A stretch of 36,144 nt of DNA, taken from positions 1-36,144 of IMG/VR virus record IMGVR_UViG_3300035091_000045. One strand, given 5' to 3'. The position numbers were made by a program, and so were the translations under genes. How positions within the stretch are numbered: position 1 is the first letter of the stretch; each line of letters starts with the position of its first letter. The stretch comes from a virus. The notes below the pieces were generated by a model that saw nothing but the letters and a program-made list of their open reading frames with translations, made no database searches and was not told where the DNA came from. Shown one piece after another: positions 8,727 to 18,298 of this stretch.

Positions 8727-10525
8727 TGCCCACCGTCCCGGTATACGACCAGCCAAGGGTAGCGACGGAGCGCCTGCCCACCCCCTACGCCCAGCCCCAG
8801 GGCGCGCCGGGCGTCGAAGCGCTGGGCGCCGGCCTCCAGTCCGCTGGCGCGCAGCTCGAGCAGGTGGCGCGCCAGGAACAGCAGAAGCAGGACCTCGCCC
8901 GGGTGCAGGAGGCGCGGCAGGCGCTTTCGGACTGGAAGCAGGCCAACCTGTACGACGCGCAGAAGGGTTACCTGGCGAAGCGCGGCCAGGACGCCCTGGG
9001 CCAGCAGGACAAGTACCTCGCGGACCTGGACTCCACCACAGAGGCGATCTCCGGCTCCCTCGCCAACGACGAGCAGCGCCGGGCCTTCGCGGCCATGGCC
9101 CAGGAACAGCGCCAGGGCGTCGCCGAGCAGATGTCCGCCCACGAGCTGCGCGAGTCCGACCGGGCCGCGGCCGGCGCGTACGAGGGCGCCCTGTCCGCGG
9201 CCGCCAGCGACGCGGCGAACGCCTTCACCGACCCGGTGGCGGTGGCGCGGGCCCGCCACGACGGGATGCTGGCCGTCCTCGCCCGCGGAAAGGCCCAGGG
9301 CTGGAGCCCCGAGGAAACGGACGCCCAGCTCCGGGGCTTCACCACCACCATGCACCTCGGAGTGGTGGACCGAATGCTGGCCGCCGGCGACGGCCTGGGC
9401 GCCCAGGCGTACCTCCATCTGCACGGCGGGGAGATTGACGGCCGCGCCCGCGCCGGCGCGGACCGCCAGGCCGCGGCTGCGGGGTTGGACCAGCGCGCCC
9501 TGGGCGAGTCCCGGCGCATTCAGAGCGAGGCGGGGGACATCGGCAAGCAGCTCCAGCTCGCCCAGGCCATCCCGGACGCCAAGCTGCAGGACGAGGTGAC
9601 GCAGCGGCTGCAGCACGACTTCGCCGCGGCGAAGGCCGCCAAGCAGGCCCAGCAGAATGACGTCTTCGACTCAGCCTTCACCGCCTACCTAAAGGGCGGC
9701 TCCCTCAGCGCCATCCCGTCGACCACCAAGTCGTGGCTGATCGCCAACGCGCCAGAGGACTGGGACAGGCTCCGGATGAAGGCCCGCCAGGATGCGGAGT
9801 ACTGGCGCCGCCTCCAGGCCGAGGGGAAGGGCGAGACGCCCCAGCAGCGCGCGGCCATGGTGAATTTCGCCTTCGACTTCGGGAACAACCCGGAGAAGTA
9901 CCTCGGGATGCGCCCGCAGGACTTCATCTCGGAGTGGGGCGTCCAGCTGAGCCCGCGCGACCTGGAGACGGCCGGCAACCGGGTGGCCGGGCTGAAGGCG
10001 GAGACCAACAAGCCCGACAAGAATCCGGCGCTGGCCCCGCTCGTCGAGCGGATGCTGAACGTCCGCGGCTCGGAGGCCAAGCTTTGGCCGGCCGGGAAGC
10101 CGGAGACGTGGAGCGCCGCCGAGTACGACGCCTACCGCCTGGCGCACGAGGACCTGGTGAGCCGCGAGGCGGATTGGCGCCGCCAGCACAACGGCCAGAC
10201 GCCGCCGGCCGAGCAGTACGACAAGTGGATGACGGAGGACTTCCTGCGGGTGCGGGTGAAGGACTCCGGCCGCTTCTTCCCGGACCGGCCCACCCTCCTC
10301 CAGTTCCAGAAGGGCGACGCCTACAAGGGGAAGGAGTTGGAGGATCGCGACGCGGCCGCGGCCGCGCTGGTCCGCCAGGGCATCCAGCCCACGGACGAAC
10401 TGGTCGACGACCTGCTCCGGCGCATGGCGACCCGGCCGGTTTCCGGGCCCACGGCCACGGGCGAACAGGGCGGCCCCCAATCTCCTCCGTCCGGGGCGTA
10501 CCCCACGCGCTCGCAGGCGCGCTGA
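8726..10525 (+). CDS. Internal virion (ejection) protein, T7 gp15-like
   Basis: A 599-residue, strongly helical protein, second of the internal core proteins. Residues 1-45 are Pro/Gln-rich with an N-terminal peptide (PVYDQPRVATERLPTP) like other gp15-like starts. About 45-330 is long coiled coil (EQVARQEQQKQDLARVQEARQAL and similar). The region with LANDEQRRAFAAMAQEQRQG matches the family. No signal peptide or membrane segment. ATG 8726 overlaps the previous TGA. The gene is followed by the giant protein, which takes the place of T7 gp16, so these form the ejection apparatus. Confidence 0.78.
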   Translation: MPTVPVYDQPRVATERLPTPYAQPQGAPGVEALGAGLQSAGAQLEQVARQEQQKQDLARVQEARQALSDWKQANLYDAQKGYLAKRGQDALGQQDKYLADLDSTTEAISGSLANDEQRRAFAAMAQEQRQGVAEQMSAHELRESDRAAAGAYEGALSAAASDAANAFTDPVAVARARHDGMLAVLARGKAQGWSPEETDAQLRGFTTTMHLGVVDRMLAAGDGLGAQAYLHLHGGEIDGRARAGADRQAAAAGLDQRALGESRRIQSEAGDIGKQLQLAQAIPDAKLQDEVTQRLQHDFAAAKAAKQAQQNDVFDSAFTAYLKGGSLSAIPSTTKSWLIANAPEDWDRLRMKARQDAEYWRRLQAEGKGETPQQRAAMVNFAFDFGNNPEKYLGMRPQDFISEWGVQLSPRDLETAGNRVAGLKAETNKPDKNPALAPLVERMLNVRGSEAKLWPAGKPETWSAAEYDAYRLAHEDLVSREADWRRQHNGQTPPAEQYDKWMTEDFLRVRVKDSGRFFPDRPTLLQFQKGDAYKGKELEDRDAAAAALVRQGIQPTDELVDDLLRRMATRPVSGPTATGEQGGPQSPPSGAYPTRSQAR

Positions 10526-10543
10526 GCCCCAGGGAGCCAACGC

Positions 10544-13500
10544 ATGCCCAGCTTCGACGAGATCGCCGCGCAGATGGCCGCGGAGCAGCAGCGCCCGGCC
10601 GCGCCAGCGCCGGAGGTGCCGGAGGCCATCGCCGCGCCCTCGCCGCCGCCGCCGCCCACCATGGACGAGCTGGCCGGCCAGATGAAGGCCGAGCACGACG
10701 AGACGGAGCGCCGGGCTGCACAGCTCATGCGGTACCGGTCGGCGAACGACGCCACGCCACCGGAGCAGCGGGCCCAGGTGCTGAAGTACTCCGCCGCCAC
10801 CGGGCTGCCGCCCGACCTGGTGGCGGCGAACTTCGACAGGGTGAAGCGCGAGGTGGACGCCAAGGGCGTGGACTGGGCCCAACTGCGGCGCGAAATGCCG
10901 GGCCTGCGCCAGTACCTGGACGACCGGCCGGAGGGCCACCCCCTCGCCCAGGACGATTTGGAGCAGCTCCACGGCGTGGAGTGGGCGCTGCAGGCGCTGC
11001 CCAGCAAGCTCGGGCGCGGCGTGCTGAGCGTCGACCAGCAGCTCCACCGCTGGTACCTCGATGCGGCCGAGAGCGTTCTCCCCTCGCCCGACCAGGCGTC
11101 CGACTGGCAGAACTGGGTGCGGGACCAGGTCCATCACCTCCAGTTTCAGGTGGCCGGGGCCGAGACGCAGACCCAGCTGCAGGAGCAGGATGCGGGCACC
11201 TACGGCGCCACCAGCCGCGCCGGGAAGATGCTGGTGGGGACCGCCGGCGCGCTGCCCGTGGTGGCCGAGTACGGCCTCGTCGGGCTGGCCACGGGCGGCG
11301 CGGGCACCTTCGCGCTGGGTACGGCTCAGGGGTTGGACACCCTGCAGGAGCGCCTGAAGGGCCTGCGAGACCAGAACGGAGATCCGCTCGACCCGGAGGC
11401 CGTCGACACCGCGGCCCACGTCGGCGCCGTCCTCCAGGGCGCGCTCAACATCATCCCGGTGGGGAAGGTGCTCGGCCTCACCGGCAAGGGCGTGGCGGTG
11501 CTGCCTGGCAGCAAGGCGCTCCTCGAAAAGCTCGCCGGCGACGCCATGGAGCAGGTACTCCAGAAGCAGGGCGCGCCCGCCCTCCTGAAGCGCGCCGTCG
11601 CGGAGTGGGGCGTCCACACCCTCAACGCCGGATTCCTGATGGGCCTCCAGGGCGCCGTCAACCAGGCGGCCGAGGAGGGAGTGAAGGGTCAGTCCGGGCT
11701 CGGCGCCGACCCGAAGAAGGTGGCCAGCGCCTTCGCGGACAGCTTCGTCCAGGGACTCAACGATATGGCGCTCATCGGCGCCATGGGCCAGGGTCGGGAG
11801 CTGCTGGCCCAAAGCCGCCAGCTCGAGCAGTCGCGCCTGGAAGCCGCTCGGTACGAGCAGGCGATCCGCGCCGCCGGCGACTCCAAGATGCTGGAGCGCT
11901 CCCCCGTGGAGTTCGAGGCCGCGGCCGGGAAGATGGCGGAGCAGCCCGACGCCGCGCGCGAGGTGTCCGTCCCGGTGGAGGCCTGGAACACCTACTGGCA
12001 GGCGCAGAAGGTGGACCCGGCCCAGGTGGCCGAGGCGCTCCTCGGCGACCAGCGGCTGTACCAGGAGGCCGTGGCCACCCGCGGGGACCTGTCCATCCCG
12101 GCCGAGCGCTTCATCGCGCGCCTGGGGAAGACGGAGCACCTGCTCGGCCTGCGCGAGGACGTGCGGCTCAGTCCCGAGAGCCTCACCCCGCGGGAGATGA
12201 AGGTGGAGGCGAAGGCGCGCGAAGCCCGGCTGAAGGAGGAGGCGGCCGCCCGCGGCTCCGAGCTGGAGCGTGGGAAGGCGGAGGTGGAGGCCTTCATCAA
12301 CGACCAGGCGCGGGCCGCCGGCATCCCGAAGGAGGACGCCGCCGCCAACGCCAAGCTGGTGGCGGAGTACGCCGGCACCATGGCCCTGCGCCTGGGCGTG
12401 TCCGTCCAGGAGGCGGCCAACGTGGGCGCCCTGAACCGGCTCTCCATCCTCGGGCCGAAGGGCGAGGCGGTGGCGGCCGCGGCCCGGGAGAGGTTCGCCC
12501 AGTTCCTCGCGCCCAGCGCCTCGCGCGTCCTGGGAGAGCGCCTCGCGACGATGTCCCCGGAGGCGCGGGCCCGCGAGTACTACGTCGACCCGGTGTCCGG
12601 CCTGCTCAACCGTCGGGCCTTCGACGCTCTCCCTGCCCCCGAGGGCAAGCAGGTGGCGGTGGTGACGCTGCCGGACGTCAAGGCCATCAACGACTCGCCG
12701 GAGGGCGGCCACGACAGGACGAACGAGCTGCTGCGCGTCGCCGGCGCCGCGGTGGGCGAGGCCGATCCCCAAGCCGCCCGGAGCGGCACCAACTTCATCT
12801 TGCGGGTGAAGGACCAGGCCGAGCTGGACCAGGTGCTGGCGCGCGTCCGGGCCGCGCTGCCGGACCAGCGCCTCGCCGTGGAGGGCGCCCTCGGCGCCAC
12901 CCCCCAGGAGGCCGGGAAGGCGCTGGACGCGCACGTGGACGCCCGCCGCGCCGCCGGCGAGCTGCCCGCGCGCGGGACGGCGCCGGCCGGCCTGGAGGTC
13001 GGCAAGCTGACCTTCCCGGAGGGCCGGGCGCGCGGGGTGGTGCCGCTGGACCTGGTGTCCGAGCTCGGCGCCCTTTCGCCGGAGGAGTACTTCCGGCGCG
13101 CTTACCAGGACGAGAAGTCCCCCGGCATCCTCTCCCGGGAGGGCTGGGACGCCATCCCCCGGAAGGCCTACGTGGCGTCCATCGACCTGCGCGGGTTGAA
13201 GGACCTGAACGCCAAGCTGGGCAAGGCCGCCGGCGACGAGGTGCTGCGGCAGTTCGGCGACATCGCCGAGCACTTCGGCGGGTCGTCGTTCGATTTCTCC
13301 CACCTCTCCGGCGACGAGTACGCCGCCCAGGCCGATGATCCCGCCCATCTTGAGGGCTGGCTTGAAAAGCTGAGGAGTAAGGCGCAGACTTACATTGAAT
13401 TCCAGGTCACGCTCGCGGACGGGTCGAAGGCGAAGATCCGCGGCGCCGACTTCCGGTCCGGGATCGCGCGAGGTTCCTATGGCGCAGCCGACAGAGCCCT

Positions 13501-16500
13501 CAACGAAGCCAAGCTCCGAGAACGAGCCGGAACGAGTGCTGAAGCTGCACGAGATTCCGGAGGGATCAACACTGGAGTCGATCAGTATCGGGGGAACGGT
13601 GACCTGGCGGAAGGGCGAGGAGCTCTCGGACGAGGAGCGCCGGCGCCGAGTGAGGGCGGCGCTGACCAAGGCGGGACTGTAGCTGGTGAGGCGAGTCCTC
13701 CTCTGGATACTCTTCGGGCTTCTGGCCTCGGCGATTCGGGGCTCGGTGCCGGAGGTACTGATCGCCTTGGTACAGGCGGGAGGGATAGCCCGGCCGAGGA
13801 CGTCGGACGACGTGAACACGTTGGCGACGGTGGGCGCGCTGGTTCAGGCCGTGCTGATCGGAGTGGCGTTCTACTTGGTGATCTGGCGGACCAAGCGCCC
13901 AGCCTCGGACGCGGCGCTACTCCTCAAGGATTCCCCGGAGTCGAGCTCCGACAAGCCGCTCTAGGCGCAGACACCTCCTTCGACTTCGGGGCCAACGTCG
14001 CGCACATCGAGGGCGCGCCCGTCGAGTACGGTCCCTCCGGCCTGCGCGAGGCGCGCGCTGCCATCGGCCGGATGCGCCCGGACAACCGGGAGGCGGCGCA
14101 GGCCTTCCTCGAGTACTCCATCGGGCAGCGGGACACGCGGCCGGAGATCAGCCCGGAGCTGGAGCGGCGCCTGGCGGAGTACGGCGTGGTGGACCCGGCC
14201 GGGTACAGCTTCGACGAGGCAGGCCGGGAGATGGCCCGGCCCATCGGCGGGCCCAAGAAGCTGAACCAGGAGCCGGCGTCCCTGCGCGAGTACCGGATGC
14301 GGCGCCAGGGGACGTGGCGGGCCTACGAGCAGGCGGCGCCCACGGGCGGGGGCGAGGGCGGCGGCCGCGGCTCCATCAGCTTCCGGGTGACCCCCGAAGG
14401 TCGCCCGGTGGAGTTCCGCATCGAGGCCTTCCGGGGTGACCGCTCCACCCTCGCCCACGAGACGGCGCACTTCCTCTCGTGGAGCCTCCACGAGATCGCC
14501 ACCAGCGACCTGGCCAGCCCCGACGTCCGGGCCGACTACGACGCGCTGCTGAAGTGGGCCGGCTACGACTCACCGGAGCAGCGCCTGCGCGAGCAGGACG
14601 CGGCGAAGGAGGAGAAGTTCAGCCACGCCTGGGAGCAGTACCTCGCCGAGGGGAAGGCGCCGAGCAGCGCCCTGGCGCGCGTCTTCAGCCGCTTCAAGGA
14701 CTGGATGCTCCGAATCTACCGGGGCCTGGGCGGCATTGGGGCGCAGTACCGCGCCCAGCACGGAGAGGACCTCCAGCTCTCCGACGAGGTGCGGGGCATC
14801 TTCGGCCGGCTGCTGGCCGCGGACGAGTCCCTCACCCGGGCCCGGGCGGACGCCGGCGTGACGGGCCGGCCGGACCCGAACGTCGAGAAGGCCATGACGC
14901 CAGCGGAGCGCGAGCAGTACCGGAAGGCGCTGGTGGATGCGCGCACCGGCGAGGAGGCGGAGGTGGCGAAGCGCGCCGCCGAGCTGGACGCGCCGGAGCT
15001 GCGGCAGGCCAGGGCGCGCATCGCCGGCGAGGTGGCGGCCGAGCTCGACCAGCGCCCTGAGTACCGGGTGCAGCGCTTTCTCCAGCGCGGCGAGCTGGCG
15101 GACGGCAAGGGCGGCGCCCTCATCGAGGCGGCCATCCCGGACGTCTTCCTGGGGGAGGACGGCCAGCCGCTCCGGCTCAACCGGGAGAAGTTCGCCGAGC
15201 AGTACGGCGAGGACGCGGCGCGAGCCATGCCCCCCGGCACACTCGCGCGCGGGAAGGCCGGCGTCTCCGCGGACGAGCTGGCGCCCCTGTTCGGCTACGA
15301 GACGGGCGCCGAGATGGCCTCGAAGCTGATCACCACCGAGCCGCGGGACAAGGCGGTGGAGCGCCTCACTCAGGAGCGGATGGACGCGACGTACGGCCCC
15401 GCGCTGCAGCGGCTGCAGGCGGCCGCGCTGGCCGCCATCCACAGCGACGCCCAGGCGCGCGTGACGCTGATGGAGCTGCGGCAGCTGGCGAAGGAAGTGG
15501 ACCCGGCCACTGCGCGCCGGGTGCGCAGCATCAACCTGGAGACGCTGAAGGACACCGCCGAGCGGATGGTGGGGGAGACGCCCCTCGGCGCCCTCAACCC
15601 CGAGCGGTACCTCCGCGCCGAGCGGGCCACCGCCCTGCGGGCCGAGCGGCTCTGGGGCCAGGGCAAGAAGGCGGAGGCGCTGGACGAGAAGGAGGCCCGG
15701 CTGCTCAACCAGGTCCTCTACAGGGCCGCGCGGGACACCCAGGAGCGGCTGGAGAAGGCGCGCACGGCCCTGGAAGCCACCAGCGACGCGCAGCGGGCGG
15801 CGCTGGGGAAGGCGGATCCGTCCTACCGCGACGTCCACGACGCGCTGCTCAAGGCGGTGGACCTGGGCCCTGGCCCGGCGGACCCGGCGACGGCGCTGGG
15901 CTTGGACGCCATGCTGCAGCGGGCGCAGCAGGACGCCCAGGAGATGGACTTCGACGTGGCGGCCATCCGGGCGCTGCTCGCAGAGCCGGCTCCCTGGGAG
16001 CGCCTCACCGCGGACGAGGCTCAAAACGTGGTGGACGCGGTCGCCAACATCCGCACGGCCGCGCGCCGGCGGAACGAGGTGACGCTGGCCGGCAAGACGC
16101 AGACGAAGGACGCCTTCTTCGCGCGGATGAAGGACCACCTCGCCGGGCGCCAGCCCCTTCCGCCGGGGCCGTACACCCAGAGGGAGCGCACTCTCGGGGA
16201 GAAAGCCTCCAGCCTGAAGCGCAGCGTGGAGTCCGACTTGATGGACGTCGGCGAGACGCTGGCCCACATGCTCGACGCCGGCGAGCGGAACGGCCCCGCG
16301 CACGAGCTGCTCGTCGACGGACGGCTGGCCGCGCGTGACGCCGAGGCGGAGCTAACGAAGTCCGTCCTGGAGAAGGTGGCGGCCGCGTACGAGGGAATGC
16401 CCGAGGAGATGAAGAAGCTGGCGGGCACGAAGGTGCCGGGCCTCGAGCAGCTCCTCCCGATGCCAGAGGGCAGCCGGGTGCGGCCGCCGGCGACGCGGGA

Positions 16501-18286
16501 CGCGCTCTATGCCCTCTTTTTGAACTCGGGGAATGAGGGGAACCGCCAGCGACTCCGGGACGGCAACGGCTGGAGCGACGAGCAGGTACAGCGCGCTCTG
16601 AATCTCCTGAAGCCCGAGGAGGCCAAATTCCTTCAGGGCGTGCTCGACGTCGTGGACAAAGGGCTCTGGGAGCAGCTCGCCAAGGTGTACGAAGCGCGGA
16701 CGGGGCTCCCGCTCGAGAAGGTGCGGGCGACGGCCATCACCGTCAACGGAGAGAGCTACGGCGGCGGGTACTTCCCCATCCGGTACGACGAACGGAGCAG
16801 CCGCCCCGGCGAGTTGCAGGCGGACGCGGAGACGGTGGCCGGCCTGTTTCAGGGCAACTATCAGAAGGCGGCCGTCTCCTCGGGCCACACGAAGGCGCGC
16901 GTCGAGAAGGTGGACGCTGCGGTGCTGCTCGACTGGAACGTCCTCCCCGCGCACCTCGCGCAGGTCATCCACGACATCAGCTACGGGGACTGGGTGCGGC
17001 AGGCCGGGAGTCTCGTCCTGGACCAGCGCTTCAAGGACCTGGCCGCGGAGTACCTCGGCACCGAGCGGCGGGCGCAGTTGGTGCCCTGGCTCCAGGACGT
17101 GGCCAACGCGCGAGCGGACAGCGCCGCCGGCGTGCTCAGCCAGGCGGCGCGCACCATCGGGCAGGTGGCGCGCGGACGGCTGGCGGTGGCCGCGCTCGGC
17201 TTCAACGTGAAGGCCTTCGCGCTCCACACGTTCGACCCCTGGAAGGCCACGTGGGAGGGCGTCGGGATGGGGCGCATCGCCGCCGCTTACCTCAAGGTGA
17301 TGGCGCCCTGGAGATGGGGCGAGCACCGGGAACTCGCGCTGTCCAAGGAGATCGCCGCCCGAGAGACCAATTTCCGCGAGGACCTCCGCAGGACTCTGGC
17401 CGCCGCGGGCCTGGGCGAGCCGGGGCTGTGGCGCAAGCTGGGGGAGACGCAGTTCCGGCTCTACGAGTGGATTGACCGCTTCACCTCGCGGGTGACGTTC
17501 AAAGCGGCGTTCGACGGCGCCCGGGCGGAGGGGCTGTCGGAGGCGGACGCGGCTCGGCGGGCGGACGATGCTGTGCGCCGGACGCTGGCCAGCCACGACG
17601 TGGCGGAGAAGCCGCGCCTGATGCGCTCCAAGAGCGGGCTGGGCGCCATCGTCATGTTCTACGGGTACGCGAACCGGGGTTGGAACCAGCGGTTCCGCGC
17701 GCGGGACGACATCGCGCGGACCTGGGGCCGCGAGGACGCCACTGCGACGGACAAGGCCAGTGCGGTGGCGGGCTACGCGGCCAAGATGATGGCGCTCTCC
17801 GTCATCGGCGCCGGCGCCGCGTACCTCGCCGGACGCGGGCCGAAGAAGAAGGACGACCCGGAGGCCTGGGCCGTCTCGCACGTCCTGATGGAGCCGCTCC
17901 ACGAATGGCCGTTCGTCGGCGGCCTGGCGGAGAAGGCGGTCCGGTTCAAAGAGGACGGCTCCTTCTTCGTGGGTCAGGTGGACGCGCGCACGGAGCCCGG
18001 CCTGGCGTACCTGGTGGACACCATCAACCGCCTGGGAGAGATCACCAACAAGGCGCGGAGCAACAGCCTCACCAGCGAGGACAAGCTCTGGTTCGCGGTC
18101 GACAGCGTGCTCGGGCTGGCGCTGGGCGGCCAGGTGGCGGAGACCGCGGACTATGCCCACAAGCTCGGCACTGGTCAGGCGCGGCCGCGGGGCCCGCTCG
18201 ACGTGGCGTCGGGGCTGGTCTACGGCGAGAAGAAGGAGCCGGTGGCGACGCCGCTCACCGGGGCCCAGGACCTGATCAGCCAGTAG
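10544..18286 (+). CDS. Giant polyvalent ejection protein with tandem GGDEF-like and zincin-like domains
   Basis: A 2580-residue protein in the position of T7 gp16, probably carried in the capsid and injected with DNA. Visible blocks: about 1-300 helical with a hydrophobic stretch near 227-262; a degenerate GGDEF-like unit near 680-770 (DPVSGLLNRRAF, then SGTNF at 747-751 where GGDEF is expected); a better GGDEF unit near 875-985 with DLRGLKDLN (Asp 881), SGDEY at 922-926 and GIARG at 973-977 followed by ADRALNEAKLR; a Gly/Arg/Asp/Ser-rich linker about 980-1140; a zincin-like unit with HETAH at 1305-1309 and acidic residues at 1356-1357; long helices; a C-terminal region resembling the large polyvalent-protein domains, with a hydrophobic segment near 2410. 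AGGGAG precedes ATG 10544. Domain calls are by motif reading. GC3 drops to about half across the linker. Confidence 0.8.
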   Translation: MPSFDEIAAQMAAEQQRPAAPAPEVPEAIAAPSPPPPPTMDELAGQMKAEHDETERRAAQLMRYRSANDATPPEQRAQVLKYSAATGLPPDLVAANFDRVKREVDAKGVDWAQLRREMPGLRQYLDDRPEGHPLAQDDLEQLHGVEWALQALPSKLGRGVLSVDQQLHRWYLDAAESVLPSPDQASDWQNWVRDQVHHLQFQVAGAETQTQLQEQDAGTYGATSRAGKMLVGTAGALPVVAEYGLVGLATGGAGTFALGTAQGLDTLQERLKGLRDQNGDPLDPEAVDTAAHVGAVLQGALNIIPVGKVLGLTGKGVAVLPGSKALLEKLAGDAMEQVLQKQGAPALLKRAVAEWGVHTLNAGFLMGLQGAVNQAAEEGVKGQSGLGADPKKVASAFADSFVQGLNDMALIGAMGQGRELLAQSRQLEQSRLEAARYEQAIRAAGDSKMLERSPVEFEAAAGKMAEQPDAAREVSVPVEAWNTYWQAQKVDPAQVAEALLGDQRLYQEAVATRGDLSIPAERFIARLGKTEHLLGLREDVRLSPESLTPREMKVEAKAREARLKEEAAARGSELERGKAEVEAFINDQARAAGIPKEDAAANAKLVAEYAGTMALRLGVSVQEAANVGALNRLSILGPKGEAVAAAARERFAQFLAPSASRVLGERLATMSPEARAREYYVDPVSGLLNRRAFDALPAPEGKQVAVVTLPDVKAINDSPEGGHDRTNELLRVAGAAVGEADPQAARSGTNFILRVKDQAELDQVLARVRAALPDQRLAVEGALGATPQEAGKALDAHVDARRAAGELPARGTAPAGLEVGKLTFPEGRARGVVPLDLVSELGALSPEEYFRRAYQDEKSPGILSREGWDAIPRKAYVASIDLRGLKDLNAKLGKAAGDEVLRQFGDIAEHFGGSSFDFSHLSGDEYAAQADDPAHLEGWLEKLRSKAQTYIEFQVTLADGSKAKIRGADFRSGIARGSYGAADRALNEAKLRERAGTSAEAARDSGGINTGVDQYRGNGDLAEGRGALGRGAPAPSEGGADQGGTVAGEASPPLDTLRASGLGDSGLGAGGTDRLGTGGRDSPAEDVGRREHVGDGGRAGSGRADRSGVLLGDLADQAPSLGRGATPQGFPGVELRQAALGADTSFDFGANVAHIEGAPVEYGPSGLREARAAIGRMRPDNREAAQAFLEYSIGQRDTRPEISPELERRLAEYGVVDPAGYSFDEAGREMARPIGGPKKLNQEPASLREYRMRRQGTWRAYEQAAPTGGGEGGGRGSISFRVTPEGRPVEFRIEAFRGDRSTLAHETAHFLSWSLHEIATSDLASPDVRADYDALLKWAGYDSPEQRLREQDAAKEEKFSHAWEQYLAEGKAPSSALARVFSRFKDWMLRIYRGLGGIGAQYRAQHGEDLQLSDEVRGIFGRLLAADESLTRARADAGVTGRPDPNVEKAMTPAEREQYRKALVDARTGEEAEVAKRAAELDAPELRQARARIAGEVAAELDQRPEYRVQRFLQRGELADGKGGALIEAAIPDVFLGEDGQPLRLNREKFAEQYGEDAARAMPPGTLARGKAGVSADELAPLFGYETGAEMASKLITTEPRDKAVERLTQERMDATYGPALQRLQAAALAAIHSDAQARVTLMELRQLAKEVDPATARRVRSINLETLKDTAERMVGETPLGALNPERYLRAERATALRAERLWGQGKKAEALDEKEARLLNQVLYRAARDTQERLEKARTALEATSDAQRAALGKADPSYRDVHDALLKAVDLGPGPADPATALGLDAMLQRAQQDAQEMDFDVAAIRALLAEPAPWERLTADEAQNVVDAVANIRTAARRRNEVTLAGKTQTKDAFFARMKDHLAGRQPLPPGPYTQRERTLGEKASSLKRSVESDLMDVGETLAHMLDAGERNGPAHELLVDGRLAARDAEAELTKSVLEKVAAAYEGMPEEMKKLAGTKVPGLEQLLPMPEGSRVRPPATRDALYALFLNSGNEGNRQRLRDGNGWSDEQVQRALNLLKPEEAKFLQGVLDVVDKGLWEQLAKVYEARTGLPLEKVRATAITVNGESYGGGYFPIRYDERSSRPGELQADAETVAGLFQGNYQKAAVSSGHTKARVEKVDAAVLLDWNVLPAHLAQVIHDISYGDWVRQAGSLVLDQRFKDLAAEYLGTERRAQLVPWLQDVANARADSAAGVLSQAARTIGQVARGRLAVAALGFNVKAFALHTFDPWKATWEGVGMGRIAAAYLKVMAPWRWGEHRELALSKEIAARETNFREDLRRTLAAAGLGEPGLWRKLGETQFRLYEWIDRFTSRVTFKAAFDGARAEGLSEADAARRADDAVRRTLASHDVAEKPRLMRSKSGLGAIVMFYGYANRGWNQRFRARDDIARTWGREDATATDKASAVAGYAAKMMALSVIGAGAAYLAGRGPKKKDDPEAWAVSHVLMEPLHEWPFVGGLAEKAVRFKEDGSFFVGQVDARTEPGLAYLVDTINRLGEITNKARSNSLTSEDKLWFAVDSVLGLALGGQVAETADYAHKLGTGQARPRGPLDVASGLVYGEKKEPVATPLTGAQDLISQ
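13479..13682 (+). CDS. Nested small gene A inside the giant gene (+1 frame)
   Basis: A 67-residue ORF fully inside the giant gene, in the +1 frame. Its ATG has GAGG five bases upstream. My hand count gives 54 of 67 codons ending in G or C (81%), while the giant frame over 13481-13963 has only about 49%. Third-position bias therefore moves into this frame, the usual sign that it is translated. The product begins with a Pro/Ser/Glu-rich segment, then LKLHEIPEGSTLESISIGGTVTWRKG, and ends in a charged helix (SDEERRRRVRAALTKAGL). No recognised family and no membrane segment. It stops 3 bases before gene B, so the two look like a coupled pair. Confidence 0.68.
   Translation: MAQPTEPSTKPSSENEPERVLKLHEIPEGSTLESISIGGTVTWRKGEELSDEERRRRVRAALTKAGL
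13686..13964 (+). CDS. Nested small gene B, two-membrane-segment protein (holin candidate)
   Basis: A 92-residue ORF in the same +1 frame as gene A. GTG start is 3 bases after gene A's stop, with only a weak distant ribosome site (GGCGGGA), suggesting re-initiation. 79 of 92 codons end in G or C (86%), against about half in the overlapping giant frame. One hydrophobic segment begins VLLWILFGLLASAI (about 4-17) and may extend through VPEVLIALVQ; a second spans about 46-67 (LATVGALVQAVLIGVAFYLVIW), followed by a charged Ser/Asp/Lys tail. Small size, two membrane segments and a charged tail fit a class II-like holin or another small membrane protein. Function is inference; no endolysin gene is adjacent. 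Confidence 0.7.
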   Translation: MRRVLLWILFGLLASAIRGSVPEVLIALVQAGGIARPRTSDDVNTLATVGALVQAVLIGVAFYLVIWRTKRPASDAALLLKDSPESSSDKPL

Positions 18287-18298
18287 TCGGCGTCACCC

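Noticed and set aside
9689-13819. A 1376-residue open frame on the minus strand antisense to the ejection proteins
   Set aside because: GC-rich shadow: the sense strand carries clear protein families with matching codon bias, and the antisense product is low-complexity Arg/Leu/Gly/His without domains.
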